DNA of 64,000 nt from Nocardioides eburneiflavus (lineage in GTDB: Bacteria; Actinomycetota; Actinomycetes; Propionibacteriales; Nocardioidaceae): contig NZ_SRRO01000001.1 in the NCBI RefSeq assembly GCF_004785795.1, positions 1,860,001 to 1,924,000 on the forward strand, in the 5' to 3' direction. A program made the translations under genes and the position numbers. Positions 26,163 to 35,908 of the stretch are shown here, one piece after another (positions within the stretch are counted from its first letter, which is position 1; the number at the start of each line of letters is the position of its first letter). The notes beneath the pieces are model-generated. The model saw nothing but the letters and a program-made list of their open reading frames with translations, made no database searches and was not told where the DNA came from.

Positions 26163-28457
26163 ATGACGCACCACGACCGAGGTACGGGGACCTGCGGGTG
26201 CCAGGGCAGGCCGGCCCTGGTCTTCGACGAGGAGGGTGACCTCGTCGACGACCTGTCGGTGCTCGGGTCGCCGCCCGCCACGCTCCCGCACGCTCCTCTT
26301 CCGTCGCCCGGGTTCCGCCGCCCCTGCAGCACTGCCCGGCTCAACGGGTCGTGGCTGCTCCAGGTCCGTCCGCTCGTCCCGGCGTTCCCCTTCAGCGAGG
26401 TCCGCGGACCGATGCGGATCGAGGTCGGGCCGGCGTCGCTGCGCATCAGCGGCGACGTGTACGTACGGCGCAGCGGCGTCATCGGCCCCGTCGTCCCGCA
26501 CCCCTTCGGTGGACCCGTCCGACCCGGCGACCACGGCTCCGCCCACGGCGACGAGGACTGGGGCGAGGACCTGGGCGAGGACTGGAGCGAGGACGTCGCC
26601 GACGTCAGCGAGGATCGGCGCGGCGTCCTGTTCCCGCCGCTGCGCTGGTACCCGCAGCTGCCGAAGAACGAGTACAGCTGGTACTTCCGCTCGACCGGCG
26701 TCAGCTGGTCGGGAGGCGAGCTCTCGTTCTCGTTCGTGCGGCACCTGTGGGACCGGACCACGCAGGACTTCGTGTCGACAGACACCGGACGGATGACGCT
26801 GCACTGCCACCAGCCGCTGCTCGAGCCGATCTTCCGTCCCGCGACCATGCAGGGCACGGCCACCATCGGCCGGCGCAGGTACGCGCTGACCGCCACGAAG
26901 ACCTCCACCTTCTACCGCGGGTGCCGCGTCGAGGTCGACGCGATGACCGGCCGCGCGTGGCCGGCGTCCGCCACGACGGCGGGCGGCGTCACGTCGACCT
27001 TCCAGAACGTGTACGCCTCCGCCGGCTGGGACACCCCGACCACGCTCGACGAGGTCACCGTGCCCGACGACGCGTCCCTGACCAACGCCGAGCTGCAGAC
27101 CCTGCTCAGCACCCACCGGGGCACTGCCACGGCCGACCAGTGGCGGCTCTGGCTGCTCGTCGGATCGGCGCAGGGCACGACCTTCGGCGTGATGTTCGAC
27201 CAGGACGCGGTGCCGCGCGAGGGTGCGGTCGGATTCGCCGACGCCACGTTGTCGGACCTGCCGATCATCGAGGCCGGTGCCCGCAACCGCCCGCTCGACG
27301 AGGTGCCGGCGGCGTTCCTGCGCACCCTCGTCCACGAGGCCGGTCACGCCTTCAACCTGTTCCACCCCAAGCACGACGTCCACGTCCCGGGGGTGGGCAC
27401 CGAGATCATGAACCAGACCGGTGACGTGATGGGCTTCGCCACCGCGGCCAACCCCTACCCGGGCAACGCGACCTTCGCCTTCAGCGCGCACGACCGGACC
27501 TCGCTGATCCACTCGCCCGACCCGCAGGTGCGGCCCGGCTGGAAGGGGTTCGGCTGGGGCCACGGCAGCCTGTCGTCGGGCCTCCCGGAACCGGCCGACG
27601 CCGAGGGCCTCGTCAACCAGGACGACGCCGCCGACCTGACGCTCGACCTGCGCCTGCCCGATGAGGTCTTCGTCGGCCAGTACGTCACCGCGGCGGTCGT
27701 GCTCACCAACACCGGCGACGCCCCGCGCGAGGTGAGCACGCGGCTCAACCTCTCCGAGGGCGACCTCCGGCTGCTGCACGCCCTTCCCGGCGGCGAGGTG
27801 GAGCAGGTCCGCGACGTGGTGCTCGCGTGCGGCCCGCCGCAGACCACGGTGCTGCAGCCCGGCGAGTCGATCACCTCGCACGTGCAGGTGTTCTTCACCA
27901 GCGAGGGCGTCACCTTCGACGTCCCGGGCCGGCACGTCGTGCGCGCGGAGTTCGACGCGCTCGGCTGGGCGGCCGTACGCAGCCAGCGGGTCGCGGTGCA
28001 CGTACGGATGGCCGGCACCGAGGAGGAGCGCGGCGTCGCCGCGGTCACCCTGGACCCCGGCGTGGGCGTGGCGTTCGCGCTCGGGGACTTCGGTCGCGAC
28101 GAGGCCGTGAAGGCCGGGCTCGCGGCCGTCGCCGAGGCACAGCCGGACACCGACACGGGCGGGGCGGCAGCGCTCGTCCTCGCCAACTCGCTCGCCCGGA
28201 CGCACCAGGACTACCGGTCCGGCGGGACCCGGTCCGCCAGTGCCGCGGAGGCCAAGCACTTCATGGACCTCGCCGCACAGGGCCGCACGGCCGAGGAGCT
28301 CGTGACGCTCGCGGTGACGGTGCCGAGCCCGATCGAGCGCGAGGCACCGGTCGTGGCCGACGCGCTGGCCCGGGCGAAGCGTGCCCGCAAGCCCAAGGCC
28401 GACCTGGCCCTCGCGGAGGAGCTGGCCGCGGACTTCGTGGCACCATCGGGGCGGTGA
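26163..28457 (+). CDS. Metzincin-like zinc metallopeptidase with beta-sandwich C-terminus
   Basis: A 764-residue protein with a zinc-peptidase motif H391-E392-x-x-H395-x5-H401 (HEAGHAFNLFH) and a likely Met-turn at M416 (EIMNQTG), the metzincin pattern except that Asn398 replaces the usual Gly. N-terminal to it are an acidic Gly-Glu-Asp repeat (about residues 125-145) and a domain I do not recognise. Residues about 491-614 look like an Ig/CARDB-type beta-sandwich, followed by a helical tail; this whole C-terminal module resembles the next gene product. No signal peptide is seen, odd for a metzincin. The ATG follows a GGGAGGGGGAGG site. It is divergent from the CHAT-PLD pair and translationally coupled to the next gene. 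Confidence 0.75.
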   Translation: MTHHDRGTGTCGCQGRPALVFDEEGDLVDDLSVLGSPPATLPHAPLPSPGFRRPCSTARLNGSWLLQVRPLVPAFPFSEVRGPMRIEVGPASLRISGDVYVRRSGVIGPVVPHPFGGPVRPGDHGSAHGDEDWGEDLGEDWSEDVADVSEDRRGVLFPPLRWYPQLPKNEYSWYFRSTGVSWSGGELSFSFVRHLWDRTTQDFVSTDTGRMTLHCHQPLLEPIFRPATMQGTATIGRRRYALTATKTSTFYRGCRVEVDAMTGRAWPASATTAGGVTSTFQNVYASAGWDTPTTLDEVTVPDDASLTNAELQTLLSTHRGTATADQWRLWLLVGSAQGTTFGVMFDQDAVPREGAVGFADATLSDLPIIEAGARNRPLDEVPAAFLRTLVHEAGHAFNLFHPKHDVHVPGVGTEIMNQTGDVMGFATAANPYPGNATFAFSAHDRTSLIHSPDPQVRPGWKGFGWGHGSLSSGLPEPADAEGLVNQDDAADLTLDLRLPDEVFVGQYVTAAVVLTNTGDAPREVSTRLNLSEGDLRLLHALPGGEVEQVRDVVLACGPPQTTVLQPGESITSHVQVFFTSEGVTFDVPGRHVVRAEFDALGWAAVRSQRVAVHVRMAGTEEERGVAAVTLDPGVGVAFALGDFGRDEAVKAGLAAVAEAQPDTDTGGAAALVLANSLARTHQDYRSGGTRSASAAEAKHFMDLAAQGRTAEELVTLAVTVPSPIEREAPVVADALARAKRARKPKADLALAEELAADFVAPSGR

Positions 28458-29212
28458 CCGGACTGACCCTCACCCTCGACGCCCCAGCCGAGCTCCCGCT
28501 CGACGAGGCGCTCGTCGTCGTCGTGCGGTTGCGCAACGACGGCACCGAACCGGTCGTCACGAGCAGCCGGCTCGACCTGGCCGAGGGCGACCTGTCGGTG
28601 TGGGTGGGACGCGAGGGCGCGGACCGGGTCCGGGCCGAGTGGCCGTGGCCGGTCGACTCCGGCCGGCGGGAGGTGACGCTGGCCCCCGGCGACGAGCTGG
28701 TCGGGTCCGCCCTGCTGCTCGCCCCCGCGGCGCGGCTCTTCCCCGTCCCCGGCGACTACTCGGTCGTGGCCACCTTCGCGCCCCGGCCCGACGCCGAGGT
28801 CGCGTCGGCGCCGGTGTCGGTCCGACGCACGGAGGCGTACGACGATGGTGGCCGCGCGCGCCGGCGGGCGCTGGAGGACCCCGAGGTCGTGCAGAGCATC
28901 TGCTCGATGAGCGAGATCGGCTCGGCGGCCGAGAGGCTGGACCTGCTCGCGCGCACCGGGGCTCCCGTGGCGCGCCTCCTGTCGGCCACGGTCACGTCCG
29001 TCACGGCCGACCTCGGGCCTGTCGTCGACGAGGCCGTCGGTGCCACCGACGCGGTGACCGTGGCCGCGGCGCTGGCGTCGGTCCTGCCGCCGGGGCTGTT
29101 CCCCGGCGACGAGCGGCTGGCCCTCGCGGCCGACGCGGCAGCGGACGCCGTCGCAGGCTCGGGCGACACCACCGCGGTGGCCCTGCTGTCCGGCGCCGCG
29201 ACGCCCGGCTGA
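28454..29212 (+). CDS. Beta-sandwich plus helical protein, paralogous to upstream C-terminus
   Basis: A 252-residue protein of unknown function. Residues 1-115 resemble the beta-sandwich module of the preceding metallopeptidase: both have LTL-x-L strands, a V-x-L-x-N-x-G turn and the pattern SRLDLAEGDL / TRLNLSEGDL. Residues about 125-252 are helical, as in the tail of the neighbour. The GTG start overlaps the upstream stop as GTGA. There is no signal peptide or membrane helix. It may be a regulatory or scaffold subunit derived by partial duplication of the metallopeptidase gene; that role is inference. Confidence 0.68.
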   Translation: MTGLTLTLDAPAELPLDEALVVVVRLRNDGTEPVVTSSRLDLAEGDLSVWVGREGADRVRAEWPWPVDSGRREVTLAPGDELVGSALLLAPAARLFPVPGDYSVVATFAPRPDAEVASAPVSVRRTEAYDDGGRARRRALEDPEVVQSICSMSEIGSAAERLDLLARTGAPVARLLSATVTSVTADLGPVVDEAVGATDAVTVAAALASVLPPGLFPGDERLALAADAAADAVAGSGDTTAVALLSGAATPG

Positions 29213-29219
29213 GGCCGGG

Positions 29220-30352
29220 TCACCGGTCGAGCCAGGCACCCGCCCGCATCACCCGGACGACCTCGAGCCGGTCGTCGAGCACGACGAGGTCGGCGCGACG
29301 GCCCGCCTCGATCGCGCCCACGTCGGCCATCCCCCAGGCGGAGGCAGGAGCGGTGCTGGCGGCGTGCACGACATCGAGCAGTGGCAGCCCGGCGGTGCGT
29401 ACGGCGAAGCGGACCGCCGCGTCCATCGTGAGGGTCGAGCCGGCGATCGCGCCGTCGCCGCTGTCGTCCGCCAGCCGGGCGACGCCGCGGCGGACCTCGA
29501 TCGCCATCGGGCCGAGGCGGTAGTCGCCGTCGGGTGCGCCGGCCGCGGCCATCGCGTCGGTGACGAGGATGCAACGGCGGGGCTTGGCGGTGAAGACCGT
29601 GCGGAGCACGGCGGGGTGCAGGTGCACCCCGTCGGCGATCAGCTCGACGTCGACGGGCGCGTCGAGCAGGGCGCCGACCGGGCCGGGGTCGCGGTGGTGC
29701 AGGGGACGCATGGCGTTGAAGAGGTGGGTGCCGAGGCGGGCGCCCGCGTCGATCGCGGCCCGCGCCTCGTCGTACGTCGCGTCGGTGTGGCCGATCGCGA
29801 CGAGCACGCCGGCGTCGGCCAGACGGCCCACGGCGTCGAGGCCGCCGGGCAGCTCGGGGGCGAGGGTGACCATCCGGACGGCGCCGCGCCCGGCGGTCAG
29901 CAGCTCGTCGATCGCGCCCGGCGTGGGGTGGGTGAGGGCACCGGGCTGGTGGGCGCCCGAACGCCGCGGGCTGAGCCAGGGGCCCTCGAGGTGGATGCCG
30001 GCGAGCCGCCCGTCGTCGACCAGGAGCGTCAGCTCGCGCACCGCCTCGGCCATCCGGCCGGGGGTGTCGGTGACCAGGCTGGCGGCCATCGACGTGGTGC
30101 CGTGGGCGAGGTGGGCGTCGGCCGCGACGGCGGCCGCGTCAGCCGTACCGGTGTCGAACGAGGCGCCGCCTCCGCCGTGGACGTGGAGGTCGACGAAGCC
30201 GGGCGTCACCGTGACGGGGCCGAGGTCGACGTCCGCGGGGCGCGGCGGTGCGCCCTCGCCGACCTCGACGATGCGGTCGCAGTCGAGGAGCAGCCACCCC
30301 GGCGCGAGGATCCGCGCCGGGGTGACCACGTGTCGAGCCGTGAGGAGCATGC

Positions 30353-30356
<4 letters not shown>
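29220..30356 (-). CDS. nagA: N-acetylglucosamine-6-phosphate deacetylase
   Basis: A 378-residue cytoplasmic amidohydrolase that converts GlcNAc-6-P to GlcN-6-P and acetate. The metal site DLHVHGGGG, the GIHLEGPWLSPRRSGAH loop, the GHTDATYDEA and THLFNAMRPLHHRDPG motifs, and the catalytic Asp in ILVTDAMAAAG are all present. The GTG at 30354-30356 overlaps the PTS EIIC stop (GTGA); an ATG two codons on is an alternative. It is the last gene of the GntR-EIIC-nagA run and acts right after GlcNAc import and phosphorylation. Confidence 0.95.
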
Positions 30357-31602
<1,246 letters not shown>

Positions 31603-31606
<4 letters not shown>

Positions 31607-32373
31607 GAGGATCGATCCCTTCTGGTGGTGCTGGTTTTCCCGGTGGCGCCCGGGGTGGCGCCAAGGCTCATGTGGACCTGGTAGCGGTCGCCGCGGTAGC
31701 GCGAGACGACGTGCTCGACAGGTCGGCCGGCCGCGCTCGAGACGCGGCGGAAGACGAGGAGGGGCGTGTGCACGGGTGCCTCGAGCCGGCGCGCGGTCGC
31801 GCCCTCGGCGGCCTCGCCCCACAGCGTCTGCTCGGCAGCGTCGATGACCAGGCCGTACTGGTCGGCGAAGAGCGTGTAGAGCGACCCCGTGAGGTCGGCG
31901 GTGTCGAGGCCGGGCAGGAGCTTGCAGGGATACCACCCCTGCTCGATCGCCATCGGCTGCCCGTCGGCGAGGCGTACGCGGTCGATGCGCCACGCCGTGC
32001 CGCGCGCTCCCAGGCGGAGCGACTTCACGACGTCCGCGGGCGGCCGCTCCTCGTCGACGCGCATCAGCCGGGTCGAGGGGGTCAGCCCTCGGCGGCGCAT
32101 GTCCTCGGAGAACGACGCAAGGTGCAGGTGGCTCTCGACGCGTGGCCGGGCGACGAAGGTGCCCTTGCCCTGGATGCGCTGCAGCAGCCCGTCGGCGACC
32201 AGGCCGTTGATCGCCTTGCGCACCGTGTCGCGGGAGACGTCGTAGGTCGCCATCAGCTCGCGTTCCGACGGGATGGCCGTGCCGGGACCGAGGTCGCGGG
32301 TCGCCAGCTCGGACAGTGCGTCGCTGAGCTGCGCGTGCTTGGGCCGGGGGCCGTCGTCGATCCTGCGGGCCAT
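31603..32373 (-). CDS. GntR/HutC-family regulator of the GlcNAc locus (DasR-like)
   Basis: A 256-residue regulator with an N-terminal winged helix (about residues 14-77; IPSERELMATYDVSRDTVRKA) and a C-terminal UTRA ligand domain (about 95-245). DasR/NagR relatives bind amino-sugar phosphates and repress GlcNAc uptake genes. The ATG at 32371-32373 is chosen because upstream codons run through the operator region. It heads the overlapping run GntR-EIIC-nagA and faces the SIS-EIIB-EIIA arm across 94 bases holding a perfect GGTAC-type palindrome, its likely target. The C-terminal 15 residues are basic and extend to the EIIC start. Confidence 0.88.
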
Positions 32374-32381
32374 CTCACCTC

Positions 32382-32396
32382 TCGACTCTGAGTCGA
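32382..32396. promoter_or_regulatory. Palindrome next to the GntR start
   Basis: TCGACTC-T-GAGTCGA is a perfect inverted repeat with 7-bp arms and one central base, beginning 9 bases upstream of the GntR ATG. It could be a second operator half-turn or a 5'-UTR hairpin limiting GntR translation. It does not match the GGTAC-type site 15 bases further on. Confidence 0.35.
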
Positions 32397-32410
32397 TCCA
32401 TTGGTACGGT

Positions 32411-32424
32411 CTGGTACGTACCAG
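32411..32424. promoter_or_regulatory. GntR/DasR-type operator
   Basis: CTGGTACGTACCAG is a perfect 14-bp palindrome. With its flanks (T before, T after) it fits the dre-like pattern of DasR/NagR sites: TGGT, a short core, ACCA. A further half-site TGGTAC lies at 32402-32407. It sits between the divergent GntR-EIIC-nagA and SIS-EIIB-EIIA arms, where one repressor dimer could control both. Confidence 0.68.
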
Positions 32425-32467
32425 TTGGGAGCATGGCTCCCGCACACCGACCTTGTCAAGGACTCGC

Positions 32468-33520
32468 ATGAGCAGCACCGCCAGGACCACCGCCACCCGG
32501 ATGGCGTCCGAGATCGCCGAGCAGCCCGACGCCGCACGCCGCACCTTCGCGCACCTGCGGCCCGAGCAGGAGCGGCTGCGCGAGGCGTTCACCGGTCGCC
32601 GGCGGGTGCTCCTCGTGGCGCGCGGCTCCAGCGACAACGCCGCGATCTACGGCCGCTACCTGCTCGAGGTCTCGGCTGGCATCCCCTCCGCACTGGCCGC
32701 GCCCAGCGTCGCCACGCACTACCGCGCGCGGCTCGACCTGTCCGACTCGCTCGTCGTCTCGGTGTCGCAGTCGGGCGCCACCGCCGAGATCGTCGAGACC
32801 CAGGAGTGGGCCCGCGCGTGCGGCGCCGCGACGGTCGCCGTCACCAACGTGGCCGGGTCGCCGCTGGCCGACGCCGCCGACGTGGCGCTCGTGACGCAGG
32901 CCGGTCCCGAGGTCGCGGTGCCCGCCACCAAGACGTACCTCACGCAGCTGGTCGCCCTCGCCGTCCTCGCCGACGCGTTCGGCGCCGAGTCGTCGCTGGC
33001 CGGCGACCTCGAGCGGGTGCCGGACGTCGTGGCGCGACTGCTCGACGCCGACGTGTCGGCTGCGGCCGAGGCGCTCGCGGGCGCCGACCGCGTGGTCGTG
33101 TCCGGACGCGGGTTGCTGCTCGGCACGGCGCTGGAGACGGCGCTCAAGATGGAGGAGACGTGCCTGCGCCCGGTGCGCGGCTACTCGTACGCCGACCTAC
33201 GCCACGGCCCGATCTCGGTCGTGACCGAGGGCCTGCTGGCCGTGCTGGTCGCCTCCGCCACCGGACCGCTCGCGGAGCCGATGGCCGACCTCGTCCGCGA
33301 CCTCCAGGAGCGCGGTGCCCGCGTGCTCGGCATCGGCGGCACCGCTGACTTCGCCGGGCTCTGCGACCTGCACCTCGCCGGCCCCGACCTGCCCGAGACG
33401 GTCGAGCCGATCGCCTCGATCGTCCCGTCGCAGATGATGATCGAGCAGATGGCCCGACGCCTCGGCCTCGACCCCGACAACCCCCGCGGACTCAACAAGG
33501 TCACCCAGACCGACCGCTGA
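32468..33520 (+). CDS. SIS-domain sugar isomerase/deaminase (NagB-II-like)
   Basis: A 350-residue protein with two SIS (phosphosugar isomerase) domains, like the C-terminal half of GlmS but without the glutaminase domain. Motifs include ARGSSDNAA, SVSQSGATAEIVE and GYSYADLRHGP. Between nagA and PTS genes, the likely role is deamination of GlcN-6-P to fructose-6-P, the reaction of the non-homologous NagB-II enzymes; no classical nagB is in the window. The ATG lies 44 bases after the operator palindrome. It is the first gene of the rightward arm. Confidence 0.82.
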   Translation: MSSTARTTATRMASEIAEQPDAARRTFAHLRPEQERLREAFTGRRRVLLVARGSSDNAAIYGRYLLEVSAGIPSALAAPSVATHYRARLDLSDSLVVSVSQSGATAEIVETQEWARACGAATVAVTNVAGSPLADAADVALVTQAGPEVAVPATKTYLTQLVALAVLADAFGAESSLAGDLERVPDVVARLLDADVSAAAEALAGADRVVVSGRGLLLGTALETALKMEETCLRPVRGYSYADLRHGPISVVTEGLLAVLVASATGPLAEPMADLVRDLQERGARVLGIGGTADFAGLCDLHLAGPDLPETVEPIASIVPSQMMIEQMARRLGLDPDNPRGLNKVTQTDR

Positions 33521-33546
33521 CACCACTCCCCACGAAAGGTCATGAC

Positions 33547-33780
33547 ATGAGCAGCAAGGCAGAGCAGATCCTGGCCGGCCTCGGCGGCGCCGACAACGTC
33601 GTCGAGATCGAGGCCTGCATCACCCGGCTCCGCACCGAGGTCAAGGACGGCTCGCTGGTCGACCAGGCCGCCCTCAAGGCCGCCGGCGCCCACGGCGTGA
33701 TGGCCTCCGGCACCGTCGTCCAGGTCGTCGTCGGCCCCGAGGCCGACAACCTGGCCGACGACATCGAGGACCTGATGTGA
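33547..33780 (+). CDS. PTS EIIB, glucose/GlcNAc type
   Basis: A 77-residue cytoplasmic phosphocarrier. The phosphorylated cysteine is C24 in EACITRLR, the hallmark of glucose-type EIIB. It passes phosphate from EIIA to the sugar carried by EIIC. It lies 26 bases after the SIS gene, preceded by GAAAGG, and overlaps the EIIA start by 4 bases (GTGA). The separate EIIB, EIIA and EIIC genes together make one complete GlcNAc permease. Confidence 0.92.
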   Translation: MSSKAEQILAGLGGADNVVEIEACITRLRTEVKDGSLVDQAALKAAGAHGVMASGTVVQVVVGPEADNLADDIEDLM

Positions 33781-34235
33781 CGCACGTACTCTCGCCGTGC
33801 CCGGGCCGCGTGGTCGCGATGGCCGACGTGCCCGACCCGGTGTTCGCCGAGGAGATGGTCGGACCCGGCGTCGCCATCGAGCCCGACCCAGGCCTCACGA
33901 CCGTCGTGGCGCCCATCGCCGGCACGGTCCTCAAGGTGCTGCCGCACGCCTTCGTCGTGCTCGGCGACGGCGTCGGGGTGCTGGTCCACCTCGGCATCAA
34001 CACCGTCCGCCTCGAGGGCGAGGGCTTCGAGGTGCTCGCCACGCAGGGCAGCGAGGTCGCCGCGGGCGACCCGATGATCACGTGGGACCCGGCCGCCCTG
34101 CCCGAGACCGCCGGCGGCCAGGACGTCTCGCCGGTCGTGCCGGTCGTGCTGATGGACGGCGTGAAGGGCTCCGTGACCAGCGACGCGATCGGTGGGACCG
34201 TCGCCGCCGGCGACCTGCTGTTCGCGACCCCGTGA
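33777..34235 (+). CDS. PTS EIIA, glucose type
   Basis: A 152-residue cytoplasmic phosphocarrier of the EIIA-Glc/Crr family. The phosphorylated histidine is H71 in VHLGINTV, and the partner histidine is H57 in VLPHAF. It accepts phosphate from HPr and donates it to EIIB. The GTG start overlaps the EIIB stop, and its stop overlaps the next start (GTGA). EI and HPr genes are not in this window. Confidence 0.93.
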   Translation: MTHVLSPCPGRVVAMADVPDPVFAEEMVGPGVAIEPDPGLTTVVAPIAGTVLKVLPHAFVVLGDGVGVLVHLGINTVRLEGEGFEVLATQGSEVAAGDPMITWDPAALPETAGGQDVSPVVPVVLMDGVKGSVTSDAIGGTVAAGDLLFATP

Positions 34236-34882
34236 CCGGGCCCGCGGTCGCGGTCTCGGCCTTCCTGCTCGACCTCGACGGCACCCTCGTCGACTCCGAG
34301 CCGCTCCACCGCGCGTCCTACGAGGCGTGGTTCGCCCACCGCGGCTGGGAGCTGCCGGACCTCGCCATCTTCACCGGCCGCCGCGCCGAGGACGTCTTCG
34401 CCGTCGAGCCCGGGCCCTGGTCCGGGCTCGACCCGACCGGGCTGGCCCGCGAGGTGGTCGCCTTCGTCCCCGACGAGCCGCCGGCCCCGGTGCCAGGGGC
34501 ACGCGAGCTCCTCGTCGCGGCCCGCGCGGCGGGCGTACCGCTCGCGATCGTCACATCCGCCGGCCCCGACTGGGTGGAACGCTCGCTGGCGGCGCTGTCC
34601 CTGCCCCTGGACGGCGTCGACCTCGTCGTCACCGCGCGTGACGTCGTCGACGGCAAGCCCCACCCGGCGGGCTACGCCCTCGCCTGCGAGCGGCTCGACG
34701 TCGAGGCTGCGCACGCGGTCGCCGCGGAGGACTCGCCGGCGGGCGTGCGGGCGGCGCTCGGCGCCGGCGTGCGCCGCGTGCACGGCATCCGTACGACGCA
34801 CGTGCGCGAGCAGCTCAGCGCTGCAGGCGCGGTCGAGGTGCACGACGACCTCCGCCCGCTGTTGGCCCTCCTGCCGTCGTGA
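34232..34882 (+). CDS. HAD-family phosphatase
   Basis: A 216-residue haloacid-dehalogenase-superfamily hydrolase of the beta-phosphoglucomutase/phosphatase branch. Motif I is FLLDLDGTLVDSE (nucleophile and acid Asp), motif II is the Ser in IVTSAG, motif III Lys is in GKPHPAGY, and motif IV is AAEDSPAGV. Overlap with EIIA (GTGA) suggests a role in the amino-sugar pathway, perhaps removing excess sugar phosphate, but the substrate is unknown. It is the last gene of the rightward arm and is convergent with the YihY gene. Confidence 0.85.
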   Translation: MTGPAVAVSAFLLDLDGTLVDSEPLHRASYEAWFAHRGWELPDLAIFTGRRAEDVFAVEPGPWSGLDPTGLAREVVAFVPDEPPAPVPGARELLVAARAAGVPLAIVTSAGPDWVERSLAALSLPLDGVDLVVTARDVVDGKPHPAGYALACERLDVEAAHAVAAEDSPAGVRAALGAGVRRVHGIRTTHVREQLSAAGAVEVHDDLRPLLALLPS

Positions 34883-34888
34883 TCCCGG

Positions 34889-35878
34889 TCAGTCGGTGAC
34901 CCGGTCGCCCACCGTACGGGCGTGCGGGCGCCCCGGGTCGTCGAGCGCCGGGGAGGCCTCCCCGGCCCGCAGCGCCTCGAGCTGCGCGCACACGGCGGTG
35001 CCGTAGAAGAACGCGATCGACGAGAGCAGCGCCCACAGCAGCAGGGCGAAGACGCCGGCGAGCGGGCCGTACACGCTGCCGAACGACCCGTTCAGCGAGA
35101 CGTACGCCGCCAGCCCGGCCGTCGCGAGGCCGGTGAGGACGACTGCGATGCTCGACCCGAGGGCCAGCCACGACAAGGCGGGCTGGCGGCGTCGCGGCGC
35201 GTGGTCGAGCAGCACCGCGATCGCGAACACCAGCAGGCCCAGGCCGAGCGGCCAGCGCAACACGTTCCACCAGAGGACCGAGCGTTCGGACCACCCGTAG
35301 TTCTCGGCCATCGCGTCGCCGAGGGCGAGCCCGCCGACGATCATGACGAACCCGACGCCGACGGGCACGGCGAGCACGGCGGTCAGGACCGCGGCGCGGC
35401 CGTACTTGTGGAGCGCCTTGCGGTCGCGCCGGATGCCGTAGATGCGGTTGGCGCCGCGCTCCACCTGGGCCATGGCGGTCGTCATCGACAGGAGCGCGAA
35501 GCCCAGGCCGAAGAAGAGCGCCACCTCCCCGGCGAGCTCGGACGTGTCCGAGTCGTCGATCGCCGAGGCGAGCGCGTCTCCGTCGCCGGAACCGGGTGAG
35601 AGCGAGTCGACCACGTGCGCGACGACGGCGGCCGGACGCTCCTCGTCGAGGTCGGAGGCCAGCCCGGTCAGGGCGAGCATGAAGGGGACGAGGGCGAGGC
35701 AGGCCTGGAGCGCGAGCGCGCGCGAGTTGGTGAAGCCGTCGCCGTAGCGGAACCGGACGAACGACTCCACCGCGATCTTCTTCAGCCCGTGCTCCCGCGC
35801 GAGGTGCCACGCGTCGAGCGCGTCCAGCTCGTCACCGTCCATCTCCGTGGTGACGGGCACGGTCCGAGCGGTGGTCAT
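34889..35878 (-). CDS. YihY/BrkB-family membrane protein
   Basis: A 329-residue inner-membrane protein of the YihY family with about six hydrophobic segments between residues 55 and 290. The family segments GDGFTNSRALALQACLALVPFMLALTG and the C-terminal LLWALLSSIAFFYGTAVCAQ are present. The former names tRNA-processing RNase BN and virulence factor BrkB are historical, and the function is unresolved. It stands alone, convergent with the HAD gene 6 bases away. The ATG at 35876-35878 is used. Confidence 0.85.
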   Translation of the reverse strand: MTTARTVPVTTEMDGDELDALDAWHLAREHGLKKIAVESFVRFRYGDGFTNSRALALQACLALVPFMLALTGLASDLDEERPAAVVAHVVDSLSPGSGDGDALASAIDDSDTSELAGEVALFFGLGFALLSMTTAMAQVERGANRIYGIRRDRKALHKYGRAAVLTAVLAVPVGVGFVMIVGGLALGDAMAENYGWSERSVLWWNVLRWPLGLGLLVFAIAVLLDHAPRRRQPALSWLALGSSIAVVLTGLATAGLAAYVSLNGSFGSVYGPLAGVFALLLWALLSSIAFFYGTAVCAQLEALRAGEASPALDDPGRPHARTVGDRVTD

Positions 35879-35908
35879 GGGCGCACCCTAGGCCTCCTCG
35901 CGTGCAGG

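Noticed and set aside
26124..28259. A 711-codon open frame antisense to the metzincin-like gene
   Set aside because: It has Arg/Gly/Val-rich low-information composition, no family motif and no ribosome-binding site, while the plus strand carries the HExxHxxxxxH site. It is a GC-driven shadow frame.
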